This document shows positions 48,842-56,657 of a stretch of 64,000 nt of DNA, in pieces. Position 1 is the stretch's first letter. Each line of letters begins with the position of its first letter. The notes beneath the pieces were generated by a model. That model searched no databases and was not told the DNA's origin. It saw only the letters and a list, made by a program, of their open reading frames with translations. Source of the stretch: Methylomonas sp. (GTDB lineage Bacteria; Pseudomonadota; Gammaproteobacteria; Methylococcales; Methylomonadaceae); the NCBI GenBank assembly GCA_002929135.1, contig PESC01000054.1, forward strand, positions 84,840-148,839. The letters are read 5' to 3'. Both the position numbers and the translations under genes were made by a program.

Positions 48842-49525
48842 ATGCAGTCAAAGCCATTGCTGAGCGTATCCGGCGTCGATGTCTGGTTCGACAGCCTGCT
48901 GTCCAATGAGGCCGATCTTCACCACTACTGGCAGTTGTTATCCTGCGAGGAGCAGGCGAAGGCGGGGCGTTTTATGCAGGAACGCCATCGTCGGCGCTAT
49001 GTGGTCTGTCACGGGAAAATGCGGCTGAAGCTGGGCGCTTATCTGAATGTCGCACCGGCAAGCATAGGGTTTGCCCGCAACGCCTTTGGCAAGCCTGCTG
49101 TCCTCGATGCCAGTGGTCGGCAGCCCACGCTGGCGTTCAATCTGTCGCATTCCGCCGACTGGATGGTGCTGGCGGTGGGGCAGCGCCCGCTGGGAATCGA
49201 TCTTGAAGTCTGGGATGAACGCCATAATCTGACCACTTTGGCCGAAAGCGTGTTGGCACCCGAGGAAAAAATCTATTGGCATGGCTTGCCAGCCGCCGAG
49301 CGAACCCCAGCTTTTTATCGGTTCTGGACGCGCAAGGAAAGTCTGGTCAAGGCGGTGGGGGTGGGTATTGGCGTCGGTGTTGCCGGTATCGTGACCTCCA
49401 CGTCCGGGCAGCCGTGTTTTCGGGCCTTACCCGCAGCCTGCCAGTCCGACGCCAACTGGCAGCTGACCGACTTGGCTCTGGCCCCCGCAATGAGCGCCGC
49501 ATTGACCGTACAGGCTGGCGATTGA
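48842..49525 (+). CDS. 4'-phosphopantetheinyl transferase
   Basis: A 227-residue Sfp-type enzyme that attaches the phosphopantetheine arm to carrier proteins. The FNLSHSADWMVLAV and LGIDLEVWDER (Mg-binding) motifs and WTRKESLVKAVGVGIG, the (W/F)xxKEAxxK motif, are clear. ATG 48842 begins 76 bases after fhcB. It may serve fatty-acid or polyketide carrier proteins, or a carrier for methanofuran or other C1-cofactor synthesis; which is not shown. The downstream gap holds two hairpins. Confidence 0.92.
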   Translation: MQSKPLLSVSGVDVWFDSLLSNEADLHHYWQLLSCEEQAKAGRFMQERHRRRYVVCHGKMRLKLGAYLNVAPASIGFARNAFGKPAVLDASGRQPTLAFNLSHSADWMVLAVGQRPLGIDLEVWDERHNLTTLAESVLAPEEKIYWHGLPAAERTPAFYRFWTRKESLVKAVGVGIGVGVAGIVTSTSGQPCFRALPAACQSDANWQLTDLALAPAMSAALTVQAGD

Positions 49526-49564
49526 AAAAAGCCACACAGAGGGCTTGGAGTGAGTGTTCAGGGA

Positions 49565-49613
49565 ACCGCAGCCTTCGCGATGGCTGCGGTATGAGTTACC
49601 ACGGAAGCCGTGG
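49565..49613 (+). terminator. Two adjacent hairpins after the phosphopantetheinyl transferase gene
   Basis: ACCGCAGCC (49565-49573) pairs with GGCTGCGGT (49582-49590) over an 8-base loop; CCACGG (49599-49604) pairs with CCGTGG (49608-49613). No T-run follows, so intrinsic termination is uncertain. They lie between convergent genes. Confidence 0.4.
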
Positions 49614-49643
49614 CAACCCGACTATCGTATCGAATGCGCGTCT

Positions 49644-49904
49644 TTAACCCGTTTCCCACCTGTCGTTTTTGTCCATCCAGCGCAAACTGAGCCAATACCA
49701 GCCCGTCATGGGCAGCATCATGGCAAACCAGTCCCATTCGTCGATCATGAAGACATAGCCAACCCAGGCCTGGCTGAAATACTTGGCCCAGGGTATGCAG
49801 TACAGCGTGAAAACCAGGCTGAACCCGATCAGGATGAGTCCGCCTTTACGTGTTTTGATGCTAGACAATGCCAGCATGACCCATATCGGTGTTTTTTTGT
49901 CCAT
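49644..49904 (-). CDS. Small two-helix membrane protein, unknown
   Basis: An 86-residue protein with two hydrophobic segments, GGLILIGFSLVFTLYCIPWA and a second around DWFAMMLPMTGWYWLSLRW, and charged ends. I do not recognise a family with certainty. Codon use and the clean membrane pattern suggest a real gene, but the ribosome site before ATG 49904 is weak. It lies downstream of, and in the same direction as, the NTF2-like gene. Confidence 0.5.
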   Translation of the reverse strand: MDKKTPIWVMLALSSIKTRKGGLILIGFSLVFTLYCIPWAKYFSQAWVGYVFMIDEWDWFAMMLPMTGWYWLSLRWMDKNDRWETG

Positions 49905-49963
49905 GGTTGTTTCCGTTCTGTCGTTTGAATGGGTGGTGATGGTTGAACGCTGGAAAAAAGTGG

Positions 49964-50446
49964 TTACAAGCCCAGATCACTCAGGCCTGGATGATCGTCG
50001 GGGCGACGGCTCCCCATGGTCAATGGCCAATGAAACAGTCGGTCGGATGCCTCGATCGCCAAATCGTTGATGCTGGCAAACCGGCGCTGCATGAAGCCTT
50101 GGCTGTTGAACTCCCAGTTTTCATTGCCGTAGGAACGAAACCACAAACCGGCATCGTCATGCCATTCGTAGGCAAAGCGCACGGCGATGCGATGCTCGCT
50201 GTATGCCCACAACTCCTTGATTAGCCTGTAATCCAGCTCCTTCGCCCATTTGCGTTGCAGAAATTCGCGTACCTGCTCGCGGCCTTTGGGAAATTCCGCG
50301 CGATTACGCCATGCGGTGTCTTCGGTGTACACCAGAATGACGCGATCCGGATCGCGCGAATTCCAGGCATCCTCCGCCATGCGTACTTTTTGCGCTGCCG
50401 TTTCGGCATTGAACGGTGGCAATGGTGGTTTGATTTCGCTGTTCAT
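49964..50446 (-). CDS. NTF2-like protein (DUF1348 family)
   Basis: A 160-residue protein of the NTF2-like fold. The segments [21 protein letters not shown], split here as [10 protein letters not shown] and [10 protein letters not shown], plus [21 protein letters not shown] and [25 protein letters not shown], are the DUF1348 hallmark. These proteins are widespread and small; their function is unknown. It is downstream of hldE but separated by 139 bases, so it may have its own promoter. Confidence 0.88.
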   Translation of the reverse strand: MNSEIKPPLPPFNAETAAQKVRMAEDAWNSRDPDRVILVYTEDTAWRNRAEFPKGREQVREFLQRKWAKELDYRLIKELWAYSEHRIAVRFAYEWHDDAGLWFRSYGNENWEFNSQGFMQRRFASINDLAIEASDRLFHWPLTMGSRRPDDHPGLSDLGL

Positions 50447-50585
50447 GGCTGTCGTTGGCGTCGGATTTTCGGTGAAACAGGGGGCGTCGGCGCCATTTTG
50501 TCCGGCGAGCGGCGCAGTCTATCAAAACCTTTGGTTTTTCAGCCAGAAACCTGAGCCGCCGGGGCTGTGCGGCACTCGTCCGCTG

Positions 50586-52016
50586 TCAGGACGGCATCGA
50601 TGCCTTGATGGTTTGGATGATACCGGTGGTCGAGTGGCCTTCGATGAACGACAGAATCTTCACTTCGCCGCCGCTGGCCAGCACGCTGTCGTGACCGGCG
50701 ATGGCGGTGATGTCGGTGTAGTCGCCACCTTTGACCAGAATGTCGGGTAGCAGTTGGGCTATGACCTCTTCCGGGGTGTCTTGCTCGAACGGCGCCACCC
50801 AGTCCACGCATTCCAGTGCGGCCAGCATTTCCATGCGCTGCGCCAGGTTGTTGACCGGGCGCTGCGGCCCTTTCAGCCGTTTGACCGAATCGTCGCTGTT
50901 GACCAGCACCACCAGACGATCGCCCAAGGTTTTGGCTTGTTGCAGATAGCGGATGTGGCCGGGATGCAGAATATCGAAACAACCATTGGTGGCGACGACT
51001 TTTTCGTTTTTGTGCCTGGCGGCGGCGCGTTCCTTCAGCAGTTCAGCCAGGGTACAAACACCTTTGTGATGGGCGCGCGGGCCGTGCAGGGCGGCGGCCA
51101 GCTCGTCGGTATCGACAGTGGCCGTACCCATTTTGCCGACGACGACACCGGCGCCGATGTTGGCCAGTTGGGTGGCTTCGGCCAGCGGTTTTTTGGCGGC
51201 CAGACTGGCGGCAAGCACGGAAATCACCGTGTCGCCAGCGCCAGTTACATCAAATACCTCGCGGGCATGAGTCGGCAGGTGCAAGGGTTCGGCGTTGCTG
51301 GCGATCAGCGTCATGCCGTGTTCGCCGCGCGTGACCAGCAGGGCGTCGAGTTCGAGTTCGGTCATCAGGTTGATGCCACGTTCGACGATTTGCCCATTGT
51401 CGGTGCAATGGCCGACTACGGTTTCGAATTCGCTGAGGTTGGGGGTTATCAGCGTGGCGTGTTTGTATCGGGAAAAGTCGCTGCCTTTGGGATCGACCAG
51501 CACCGGCTTTTTCATCTGCCGCGCCAGCTTGATGAATGGCTGGATGCCGTTCAGCGTACCCTTGCCGTAGTCGGACAACACGACGACTTGCGCTTGCGTC
51601 ATCTCGGCGTGGTACCGATGCAGCAGCGGCTCGCTGGCTATGGCGTGAAAGCCATCTTCGAAATCCAGGCGGATCAATTGCTGATGCCGACTCATGACCC
51701 GCAGCTTGGTGATGGTGGGATGGTGCGGCACGGCCTGGAAAAGACATAGCACACCGGCTTTTTTCAGCAGGGTTTCCAGCGACACCGCATTCTGGTCTTC
51801 GCCAACGAAGCCCAGCAGCGAGGTTTTGGCACCCAGCGCGGCAATGTTCAGCGCCACGTTCCCGGCACCACCGGCGCGGTATTCGTCGTGCTTGACGTGA
51901 ACCACCGGCACCGGGGCTTCCGGCGATATGCGCGAAGTGGGGCCGTGCCAGTAGCGATCGAGCATCAGGTCGCCAACCACCAGCACGCGGGCGGTTGAAT
52001 AGTTGGGTAGTTGCAT
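50586..52016 (-). CDS. hldE: Bifunctional heptose-7-phosphate kinase / heptose-1-phosphate adenylyltransferase
   Basis: A 476-residue enzyme for ADP-heptose, the lipopolysaccharide inner-core donor. An N-terminal PfkB-type kinase domain (about 1-320) has [15 protein letters not shown] and [15 protein letters not shown] (catalytic aspartate). The C-terminal nucleotidyltransferase domain (from about 340) has [20 protein letters not shown], with the HxGH motif. ATG 52016 is chosen over 28 upstream codons to fit E. coli HldE. Length matches (477). Cytoplasmic. Confidence 0.96.
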   Translation of the reverse strand: MQLPNYSTARVLVVGDLMLDRYWHGPTSRISPEAPVPVVHVKHDEYRAGGAGNVALNIAALGAKTSLLGFVGEDQNAVSLETLLKKAGVLCLFQAVPHHPTITKLRVMSRHQQLIRLDFEDGFHAIASEPLLHRYHAEMTQAQVVVLSDYGKGTLNGIQPFIKLARQMKKPVLVDPKGSDFSRYKHATLITPNLSEFETVVGHCTDNGQIVERGINLMTELELDALLVTRGEHGMTLIASNAEPLHLPTHAREVFDVTGAGDTVISVLAASLAAKKPLAEATQLANIGAGVVVGKMGTATVDTDELAAALHGPRAHHKGVCTLAELLKERAAARHKNEKVVATNGCFDILHPGHIRYLQQAKTLGDRLVVLVNSDDSVKRLKGPQRPVNNLAQRMEMLAALECVDWVAPFEQDTPEEVIAQLLPDILVKGGDYTDITAIAGHDSVLASGGEVKILSFIEGHSTTGIIQTIKASMPS

Positions 52017-52089
52017 GGCGTCTTGCCCCAGGTCAGTCGAAACGGGGCTGCTATTATAGCCCGCAACCCCATTGCTCAAGGTGTAAGTC

Positions 52090-52437
52090 ATGACCGTCAA
52101 AATCTATCACAACCCGCGTTGCAGCAAATCGCGCGAAACCTTGAAATTGCTGGAAGCGCAGGGCGTAACTGCCGATGTCGTTCACTACCTAGAAACCCCG
52201 CCCAGTCACGCCGAATTGCAGGCCATACTCGACATGCTGGGTATTGGGCCACGCGAATTGATGCGACGCAAGGAACCGGAGTACCAGGCAAACGGTCTGG
52301 ACGATCCGTCGTTGACCGATTCTGATCTGATCGAGGCGATGGTGCGTGTTCCCAAATTGATCGAGCGGCCTATCGTCATCAGCAATGGCAGGGCGGCGAT
52401 CGGTCGGCCAGCGGAACAGGTGTTGCCGATACTCTGA
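52090..52437 (+). CDS. ArsC-family arsenate reductase-like protein (YfgD type)
   Basis: A 115-residue thioredoxin-fold protein with one reactive cysteine in [15 protein letters not shown] and the C-terminal [17 protein letters not shown]. It is the glutaredoxin-linked ArsC/YfgD group. No other ars genes are near, so arsenic resistance is not certain; YfgD-type members often have unknown physiological substrates. The start at ATG 52090 is divergent from hldE. A 183-base gap follows, holding a strong inverted repeat. Confidence 0.88.
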   Translation: MTVKIYHNPRCSKSRETLKLLEAQGVTADVVHYLETPPSHAELQAILDMLGIGPRELMRRKEPEYQANGLDDPSLTDSDLIEAMVRVPKLIERPIVISNGRAAIGRPAEQVLPIL

Positions 52438-52526
52438 ATCCATTGATGCCTGTCTGACAGGTGACGGGTTTTCGGGCATACGCGCCGCCAGGTGCTCCGA
52501 CCGCTCTGGACTTCATGCCACGAAAG

Positions 52527-52551
52527 TATGAAAATAAATTTAATTTTCATA
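52527..52551 (+). promoter_or_regulatory. Perfect 9-7-9 inverted repeat, candidate operator
   Basis: TATGAAAAT (52527-52535), the spacer AAATTTA, and ATTTTCATA (52543-52551) form a perfect 9-bp inverted repeat centred 82 bases before the following gene. AATAAT just downstream (52558-52563) could be a -10, which would put the repeat over the -35 region, as for a repressor site. The identity of the regulator is unknown. Confidence 0.65.
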
Positions 52552-52620
52552 AATTGCGAATAATGCGCTGCGAAAGCCGCAGTTCATGCCCATGTTTTTG
52601 TTTTCATTGCGAGGCTTTTA

Positions 52621-53199
52621 ATGTCCACAGGACAGCACACCAACGATTCTTTCAACAAGCTGGTGATTCGTGCCCAGGTCATCATTGCGGCCTCGTTGCT
52701 GCTGCTGTTGCCGGTGGCCAACTTTTTCTTCCCGTCGGCTTACGGCTTCAAGGCGGGTATTCATGGTGTGATCGCTATTTCAGCGCTGGTGGTCGGCACC
52801 TATCTGACCCATCGCGCGGTGCCGTGGCTCAAGGGCGTACAGGTTAATTTCGAGTCGTTGCGGCGCTGGCTGTTGGCGGCAACTTTGCTGAATCTGGCGG
52901 GTGCCATCAGCGGCAACTGGATTTACATGCGTTATCGCGGCGAAGACGGGCCGCGCGACTGGATACTGGGTAATGTGCCGGTTTTTCACACGGTTTTGAT
53001 GGAGTTCAAGGAGTTTGTCTCGCTGTTTCCGTTTCCGCTGATGCTGCTGGCAACCTTCATGTTGTATTTCTATGGCTTGCCGATTCAGACACGGCGCGAT
53101 TTGACGCGCTTCGTCGGGGTGACGGTGCTGGTGGCCTGGAGCTTTTTGCTGCTGGGTTTCGTTGCCGGTCTGGTACTGGCCAAACTGCGATTTGTCTGA
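52621..53199 (+). CDS. Multi-pass membrane protein, first gene of an uncharacterised operon
   Basis: A 192-residue protein with five predicted hydrophobic segments (for example VIIAASLLLLLPVANFFF and VTVLVAWSFLLLGFVAGLVL). Histidines are placed at membrane boundaries: GIHGVIAIS, THRAVPW, and VFHTVLMEFKEF, which could bind haem or metal, but no motif is conclusive. I do not recognise a family. GAGG lies 7 bases before ATG 52621. It leads four same-strand genes with gaps of 11, 13 and 1 base and is preceded by the 9-bp inverted repeat. Confidence 0.75.
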   Translation: MSTGQHTNDSFNKLVIRAQVIIAASLLLLLPVANFFFPSAYGFKAGIHGVIAISALVVGTYLTHRAVPWLKGVQVNFESLRRWLLAATLLNLAGAISGNWIYMRYRGEDGPRDWILGNVPVFHTVLMEFKEFVSLFPFPLMLLATFMLYFYGLPIQTRRDLTRFVGVTVLVAWSFLLLGFVAGLVLAKLRFV

Positions 53200-53210
53200 G
53201 GTCGATAGCG

Positions 53211-53615
53211 ATGCGCGAAAACGAACGAGCACCGGTGTTGTATTCCGGCCCCGCCGTGGCGGCAAGTCTGGCGGTCTTGCTGGCATTTTTTACGCTGATG
53301 GTCAGTCATCACGTTTCCCGTCTGACCCCGGCGCTGGACAAGGCGGTTCATGCTTTCGGTCATTGGATACCCGGTGCTATTGGCAGCGGCCCGGATGGCA
53401 GTATCGGTTCGTATTCCGGCAAGGAAACGCTGGCGATTGTGGTGTGGCTGACGAGCTGGTTGCTGTTGCACTGGCTCTGGCGCAAACAGGATTTTTGCCT
53501 GGCGCTGTGGCTGCGCTGCTTCGTCATCACCCTGTTTCTGATCGTGCTGGGCTTTTTTCATCCCTTGGCCGACCCGGTCGTATTATTCATCGCCGACGCG
53601 CTCGGTGTCATTTGA
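53211..53615 (+). CDS. Small membrane protein, second gene of the same operon
   Basis: A 134-residue protein with about three hydrophobic segments. Histidines again lie near segment ends (SHHVSRL, VHAFGHWIPG, LLHWLWR, GFFHPLAD), and a loop GSGPDGSIGSYSGKET is glycine/serine-rich. No family is recognised. It starts 11 bases after the previous gene with GAGGT upstream. The shared histidine-rich pattern with gene one suggests they form one membrane complex, which is inference. Confidence 0.75.
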   Translation: MRENERAPVLYSGPAVAASLAVLLAFFTLMVSHHVSRLTPALDKAVHAFGHWIPGAIGSGPDGSIGSYSGKETLAIVVWLTSWLLLHWLWRKQDFCLALWLRCFVITLFLIVLGFFHPLADPVVLFIADALGVI

Positions 53616-53628
53616 AAGGCAGACTGTC

Positions 53629-54009
53629 ATGCAACTGATAAGCAAAATAGGGTATCTGGCAGTGCTGGCCTTGTTCGCCAATCCGCTTCATGCCGAAGGC
53701 ATACTGATCAAATCCGAACCCAAGGCACACGCAGAAGTCACCGATTTCAAAGGCACGGTGACGTTCTGGTTCAGTGGTAATGTCAGCGAACGCTCGCCAT
53801 CGGTGGTGGTGGTGAATGACCACGGGCAACGCGTCGACAATGGCGACACCCGCTTGGTATTGGGCGAACGCCACCGGCTGACCGCAACCACAAAACCGCT
53901 TCAACCCGGCCCCTATGCCGCGCGTTACCGGGTCGTGACAGAAGACGGCCTGATCGTCAGCGGTGTCATCAAATTCTCGGTTGCCTCACCTGCCGGTGCT
54001 GGAGGTTGA
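53629..54009 (+). CDS. CopC-like periplasmic protein lacking usual copper ligands
   Basis: A 126-residue exported protein; signal cleavage is expected after LHA (residue 22). The mature part has the CopC beta-sandwich pattern: KSEPKAHAEVTDFKGTVTFW, PSVVVVNDHGQRV, and YRVVTEDGLIVSGVIKFSV. Classical CopC has an N-terminal histidine and DGHPVSG near the end; here the mature N-terminus is Glu and the second motif is DGLIVSG, so the known copper ligands are missing. It may have a structural or different metal role. ATG 53629 has AAAGG ahead. Confidence 0.78.
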   Translation: MQLISKIGYLAVLALFANPLHAEGILIKSEPKAHAEVTDFKGTVTFWFSGNVSERSPSVVVVNDHGQRVDNGDTRLVLGERHRLTATTKPLQPGPYAARYRVVTEDGLIVSGVIKFSVASPAGAGG

Positions 54010-54010
54010 C

Positions 54011-54622
54011 ATGATGCGTTCCTTAGTTGCCCTGATGCTGTGTGTGACTGCCATTTCTGCCGATGCGTCTATCCCGTTGGGCGGTGCCCGCAAGGGTGTT
54101 GGCGGTGTTTACGACATGTACGGCTGCCTGCAAACCAACGATTACTATGCAGTCAACTTTGCCGCCTACCAGATCGATACTGCTCAAAAACAGGACGTGC
54201 GATCGCTGCCGCAGCCCGAATGCATCGATTTGCCCAAAGCCGGTAAAACCCAAATTACGCTGGATTTGCTGGATCTTGATGTGCGCAAAAAGCCGGTGTC
54301 GATGACGGTGTTGCGCGAAGATGGTCAGGTCATGGCCGAAGTACCGATGGCGATTGCCCGGCAGGGCGTGGTGTCGGCCATGGTCGATTTCAAAACCACC
54401 GGCAAGTTCGAGGTGATACTCCGTGTCGACGATAACGACCTCAAAACGCCGGTCGATGTCAGTGCCTTGCGCATTCCGCTGACGGTCGGTCTGGTGGCCG
54501 AACAACAGCCCGGCCAGCGCACGGTCTGGGGCTTGCTGGCGGTCATTGCAGCCATTGTCGGTTTGCTGGCCTTCGCACTGCCGCGTTTCCTTAAACCCAG
54601 GCTGTCAGACGGGGCCGGTTGA
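54011..54622 (+). CDS. Membrane-anchored periplasmic protein, last gene of the operon
   Basis: A 203-residue protein with an N-terminal signal peptide (LVALMLCVTAISADA), a periplasmic beta-rich domain with two cysteines (GCLQTND near 39 and PECIDLP near 67), and one C-terminal membrane helix (WGLLAVIAAIVGLLAFAL). No family is recognised. GGAGGT precedes it; ATG 54014 may be the true start, as its spacing is better. It begins 1 base after the CopC-like stop and ends 31 bases before the convergent TauE gene. Confidence 0.75.
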   Translation: MMRSLVALMLCVTAISADASIPLGGARKGVGGVYDMYGCLQTNDYYAVNFAAYQIDTAQKQDVRSLPQPECIDLPKAGKTQITLDLLDLDVRKKPVSMTVLREDGQVMAEVPMAIARQGVVSAMVDFKTTGKFEVILRVDDNDLKTPVDVSALRIPLTVGLVAEQQPGQRTVWGLLAVIAAIVGLLAFALPRFLKPRLSDGAG

Positions 54623-54653
54623 CGACAGCGTTTCGGTGAGGAGCAAGATGGCG

Positions 54654-55580
54654 TCAGTCTTCGGCATTCGGTTTGCCTGTGTCGAAGTCAACCCGATCGG
54701 TTTTGTGTACCCAGCCGCCGATGCGCAGCAACAGCCAAATCAAAAAAATGGCAAACAGTACGCGATAGGCAGCGCGAGCATCACTGAATTCGGCGATGAG
54801 GCGTTCAAGCAACGCCAGGCTGAACGATTGCCACACGATGTACAAGGCTACGGCCAGCACCATGAGGCCGAACAATCGACGCAGCCGCGCCGGTTGTATT
54901 CGCGTCGACAGCGCACTGCCCATCATGCTGCCCGCCAGTGCGCTGACGGTTACGGCAAGCGTCAGCAGGGCGTCGAACTCAGCCTGATGACTGTAACCGG
55001 CCAGGCCGGCCAGCGCATTCATCGCAATTACCAGTAGCGACGTGCCCACGGCGCCTTGCATCGGCAGCCCCACCAGCAAGGTCAGTGCGGGCACGATCAT
55101 GAAGCCACCACCCACTCCGACCATGCCGGTCAACGCGCCGACGAAAAAGCCGTCGAACAGCACACGCAGGTACGGCACCCGCAACGGGCAAATCGCAAAC
55201 GGCTGGGCATTGCCGTCGTTCGAACCGGCGGACCGGGCGCGTAACATCAGCAGTGCGGTGGCCAGGCAGACCAGGCCAAACAGCACCATCAGTGCATCAC
55301 CCGGAAAATGCGAGGCCAGCCGCCCACCGCCAAAGGCGCCAACCATGCCGGACAAACCAAAAAAAGCGCCGCTCCTCCAGCAAACGAAGCCACGACGTGC
55401 GTGAGGAATCAAGGCCGCCAGGCTGGAGGTGCCGACGACGACGAACGAGGTGACGATGGCGGTTTTCGGCTCGATACCCAGCAAATACACCAGCATGGGC
55501 ACGGTCAGAATCGAACCGCCGCCGCCCAGAAGCCCGAGCAGAACGCCAATGCCTAGCGACAGGCCGATGATCAGCAACAT
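54654..55580 (-). CDS. TauE/SafE family permease, second copy
   Basis: A 308-residue membrane protein with about eight hydrophobic segments and the duplicated motif LGLLGGGGSILTVP and GMVGVGGGFMIVPA. It is longer than the first copy, with a charged C-terminal tail. It follows the persulfide dioxygenase gene in the same direction (9-base gap). In sulfur-oxidation loci this pair is common and the permease is thought to export sulfite or thiosulfate; that is the likely role here. Confidence 0.88.
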   Translation of the reverse strand: MLLIIGLSLGIGVLLGLLGGGGSILTVPMLVYLLGIEPKTAIVTSFVVVGTSSLAALIPHARRGFVCWRSGAFFGLSGMVGAFGGGRLASHFPGDALMVLFGLVCLATALLMLRARSAGSNDGNAQPFAICPLRVPYLRVLFDGFFVGALTGMVGVGGGFMIVPALTLLVGLPMQGAVGTSLLVIAMNALAGLAGYSHQAEFDALLTLAVTVSALAGSMMGSALSTRIQPARLRRLFGLMVLAVALYIVWQSFSLALLERLIAEFSDARAAYRVLFAIFLIWLLLRIGGWVHKTDRVDFDTGKPNAED

Positions 55581-55589
55581 GGCGCGGTC

Positions 55590-56288
55590 TTAGTGGCTGT
55601 CGGGCGCTTGGCCACAGGACTGATTGGCGGGCAAGGCCTGGTCGATGAATTGGGGGTAGGCCAATTTCAGTTCCTGCATGATGGCAATGAACTCGTCGCG
55701 GGTCTTGCCACCGCCCAGCCGCAGGTTTTTCGCCATTTCCTGCTTGATGGTCGACACGGTGTTGCCCTGGTAATCATGGCCAGGGTACACCAATGTGTCG
55801 GGCGGCAGGCTGAACAGCCTGTCGGTGATGTTGTCATACAGCAGGCCGGCATCGCCCTGCTGAAAATCGGTGCGGCCACTGCCGCCGATCAGCAGCGCGT
55901 CGCCGGTGAAAACCCGGTCGGCCATCACGTAGCTGACGCAGCCGCTGGTGTGTCCCGGTGTATGCCGCACCACGAATTCCAGCTCACCTACTTGCAGTAT
56001 GACGCCGTCGGTCACCAGTAAATCGGCGCACTGGGCACCGGCGTCGCGATGTACCACGCTCTTGCTGCCCAAACGCTGACGCAACAGGCCGGCACCTGTG
56101 ATGTGGTCGGCATGGACGTGGGTTTCCATCGTGTAAATCAGCTTCAGGTCGAATTCCTGCAACCAGCCGATGTAAGCATCGACTTCCGACGCGACAGGGT
56201 CGATCAACACCGCACGGCGCGTTTGCTCGCAAGCCAACAGATAGGTGTAAGTCGAGGTTTGGCTCTCAAAGAGTTGTCTGAAAATCAT
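55590..56288 (-). CDS. Persulfide dioxygenase (ETHE1-like)
   Basis: A 232-residue metallo-beta-lactamase-fold iron enzyme that oxidises glutathione persulfide to sulfite. THVHADH (residues 56-62) and RHTPGHTSGCVSY supply metal ligands; GGSGRTDFQQGD is typical of ETHE1-type persulfide dioxygenases. ATG 56288 has GAGG about 9 bases upstream; 13 more codons are open. It forms an operon with the TauE gene. An AT-rich inverted repeat ATAAT-AAA-ATTAT (56308-56320) 20 bases upstream may be a regulator site, perhaps for a persulfide sensor. Confidence 0.9.
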   Translation of the reverse strand: MIFRQLFESQTSTYTYLLACEQTRRAVLIDPVASEVDAYIGWLQEFDLKLIYTMETHVHADHITGAGLLRQRLGSKSVVHRDAGAQCADLLVTDGVILQVGELEFVVRHTPGHTSGCVSYVMADRVFTGDALLIGGSGRTDFQQGDAGLLYDNITDRLFSLPPDTLVYPGHDYQGNTVSTIKQEMAKNLRLGGGKTRDEFIAIMQELKLAYPQFIDQALPANQSCGQAPDSH

Positions 56289-56416
56289 TGTGATTGTCCT
56301 CATGTAAATAATAAAATTATAATACACTTATGTTTTTGACCTGCCAAGCCATCTTTTCAGTCCTACGTTTATTGACTCACCAAGTCTCTTCGCAAGAATC
56401 GACCCGATCTCTCAAT

Positions 56417-56434
56417 ATGTGAGGCATATCACAT
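56417..56434. promoter_or_regulatory. CRP-like binding site
   Basis: ATGTGA-GGCATA-TCACAT is a perfect palindrome of the CRP consensus TGTGA-N6-TCACA. It lies in the 369-base gap between the persulfide dioxygenase gene (divergent, about 130 bases) and the PEP-CTERM gene (about 224 bases). CRP-family regulation of either is possible; no CRP gene is in the window. Confidence 0.65.
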
Positions 56435-56508
56435 GTCCGCTATGGTATTTGCCCTCACTTACGCTGCACGAGATTGGGTTGCGAATATAAAGCTTTGATT
56501 CTGTTGTA

Positions 56509-56638
56509 TTTTTATGTTGGCCTGCTTCGTGCTATTAGCCTTGCGGCGTCGCAGGCCGCAGGCGGCGCATTGCCCCTATACCGGCTGACGCTTGGTTCGC
56601 GTTGCCGAAACGACCTGCGGCGCCACCCAACATAAAAA
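56509..56638 (+). repeat. 130-base element with 12-bp perfect inverted ends
   Basis: TTTTTATGTTGG (56509-56520) and CCAACATAAAAA (56627-56638) are perfect inverted repeats flanking a GC-rich core. Inside, GCCGCAGG (about 56568) and CCTGCGGC (about 56613) are also inverted. The right end lies 19 bases before the PEP-CTERM start. It could be a MITE-like insertion or a long structured leader RNA. No flanking target duplication is obvious. Confidence 0.6.
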
Positions 56639-56657
56639 ACATCATCAGGAGTATTCA

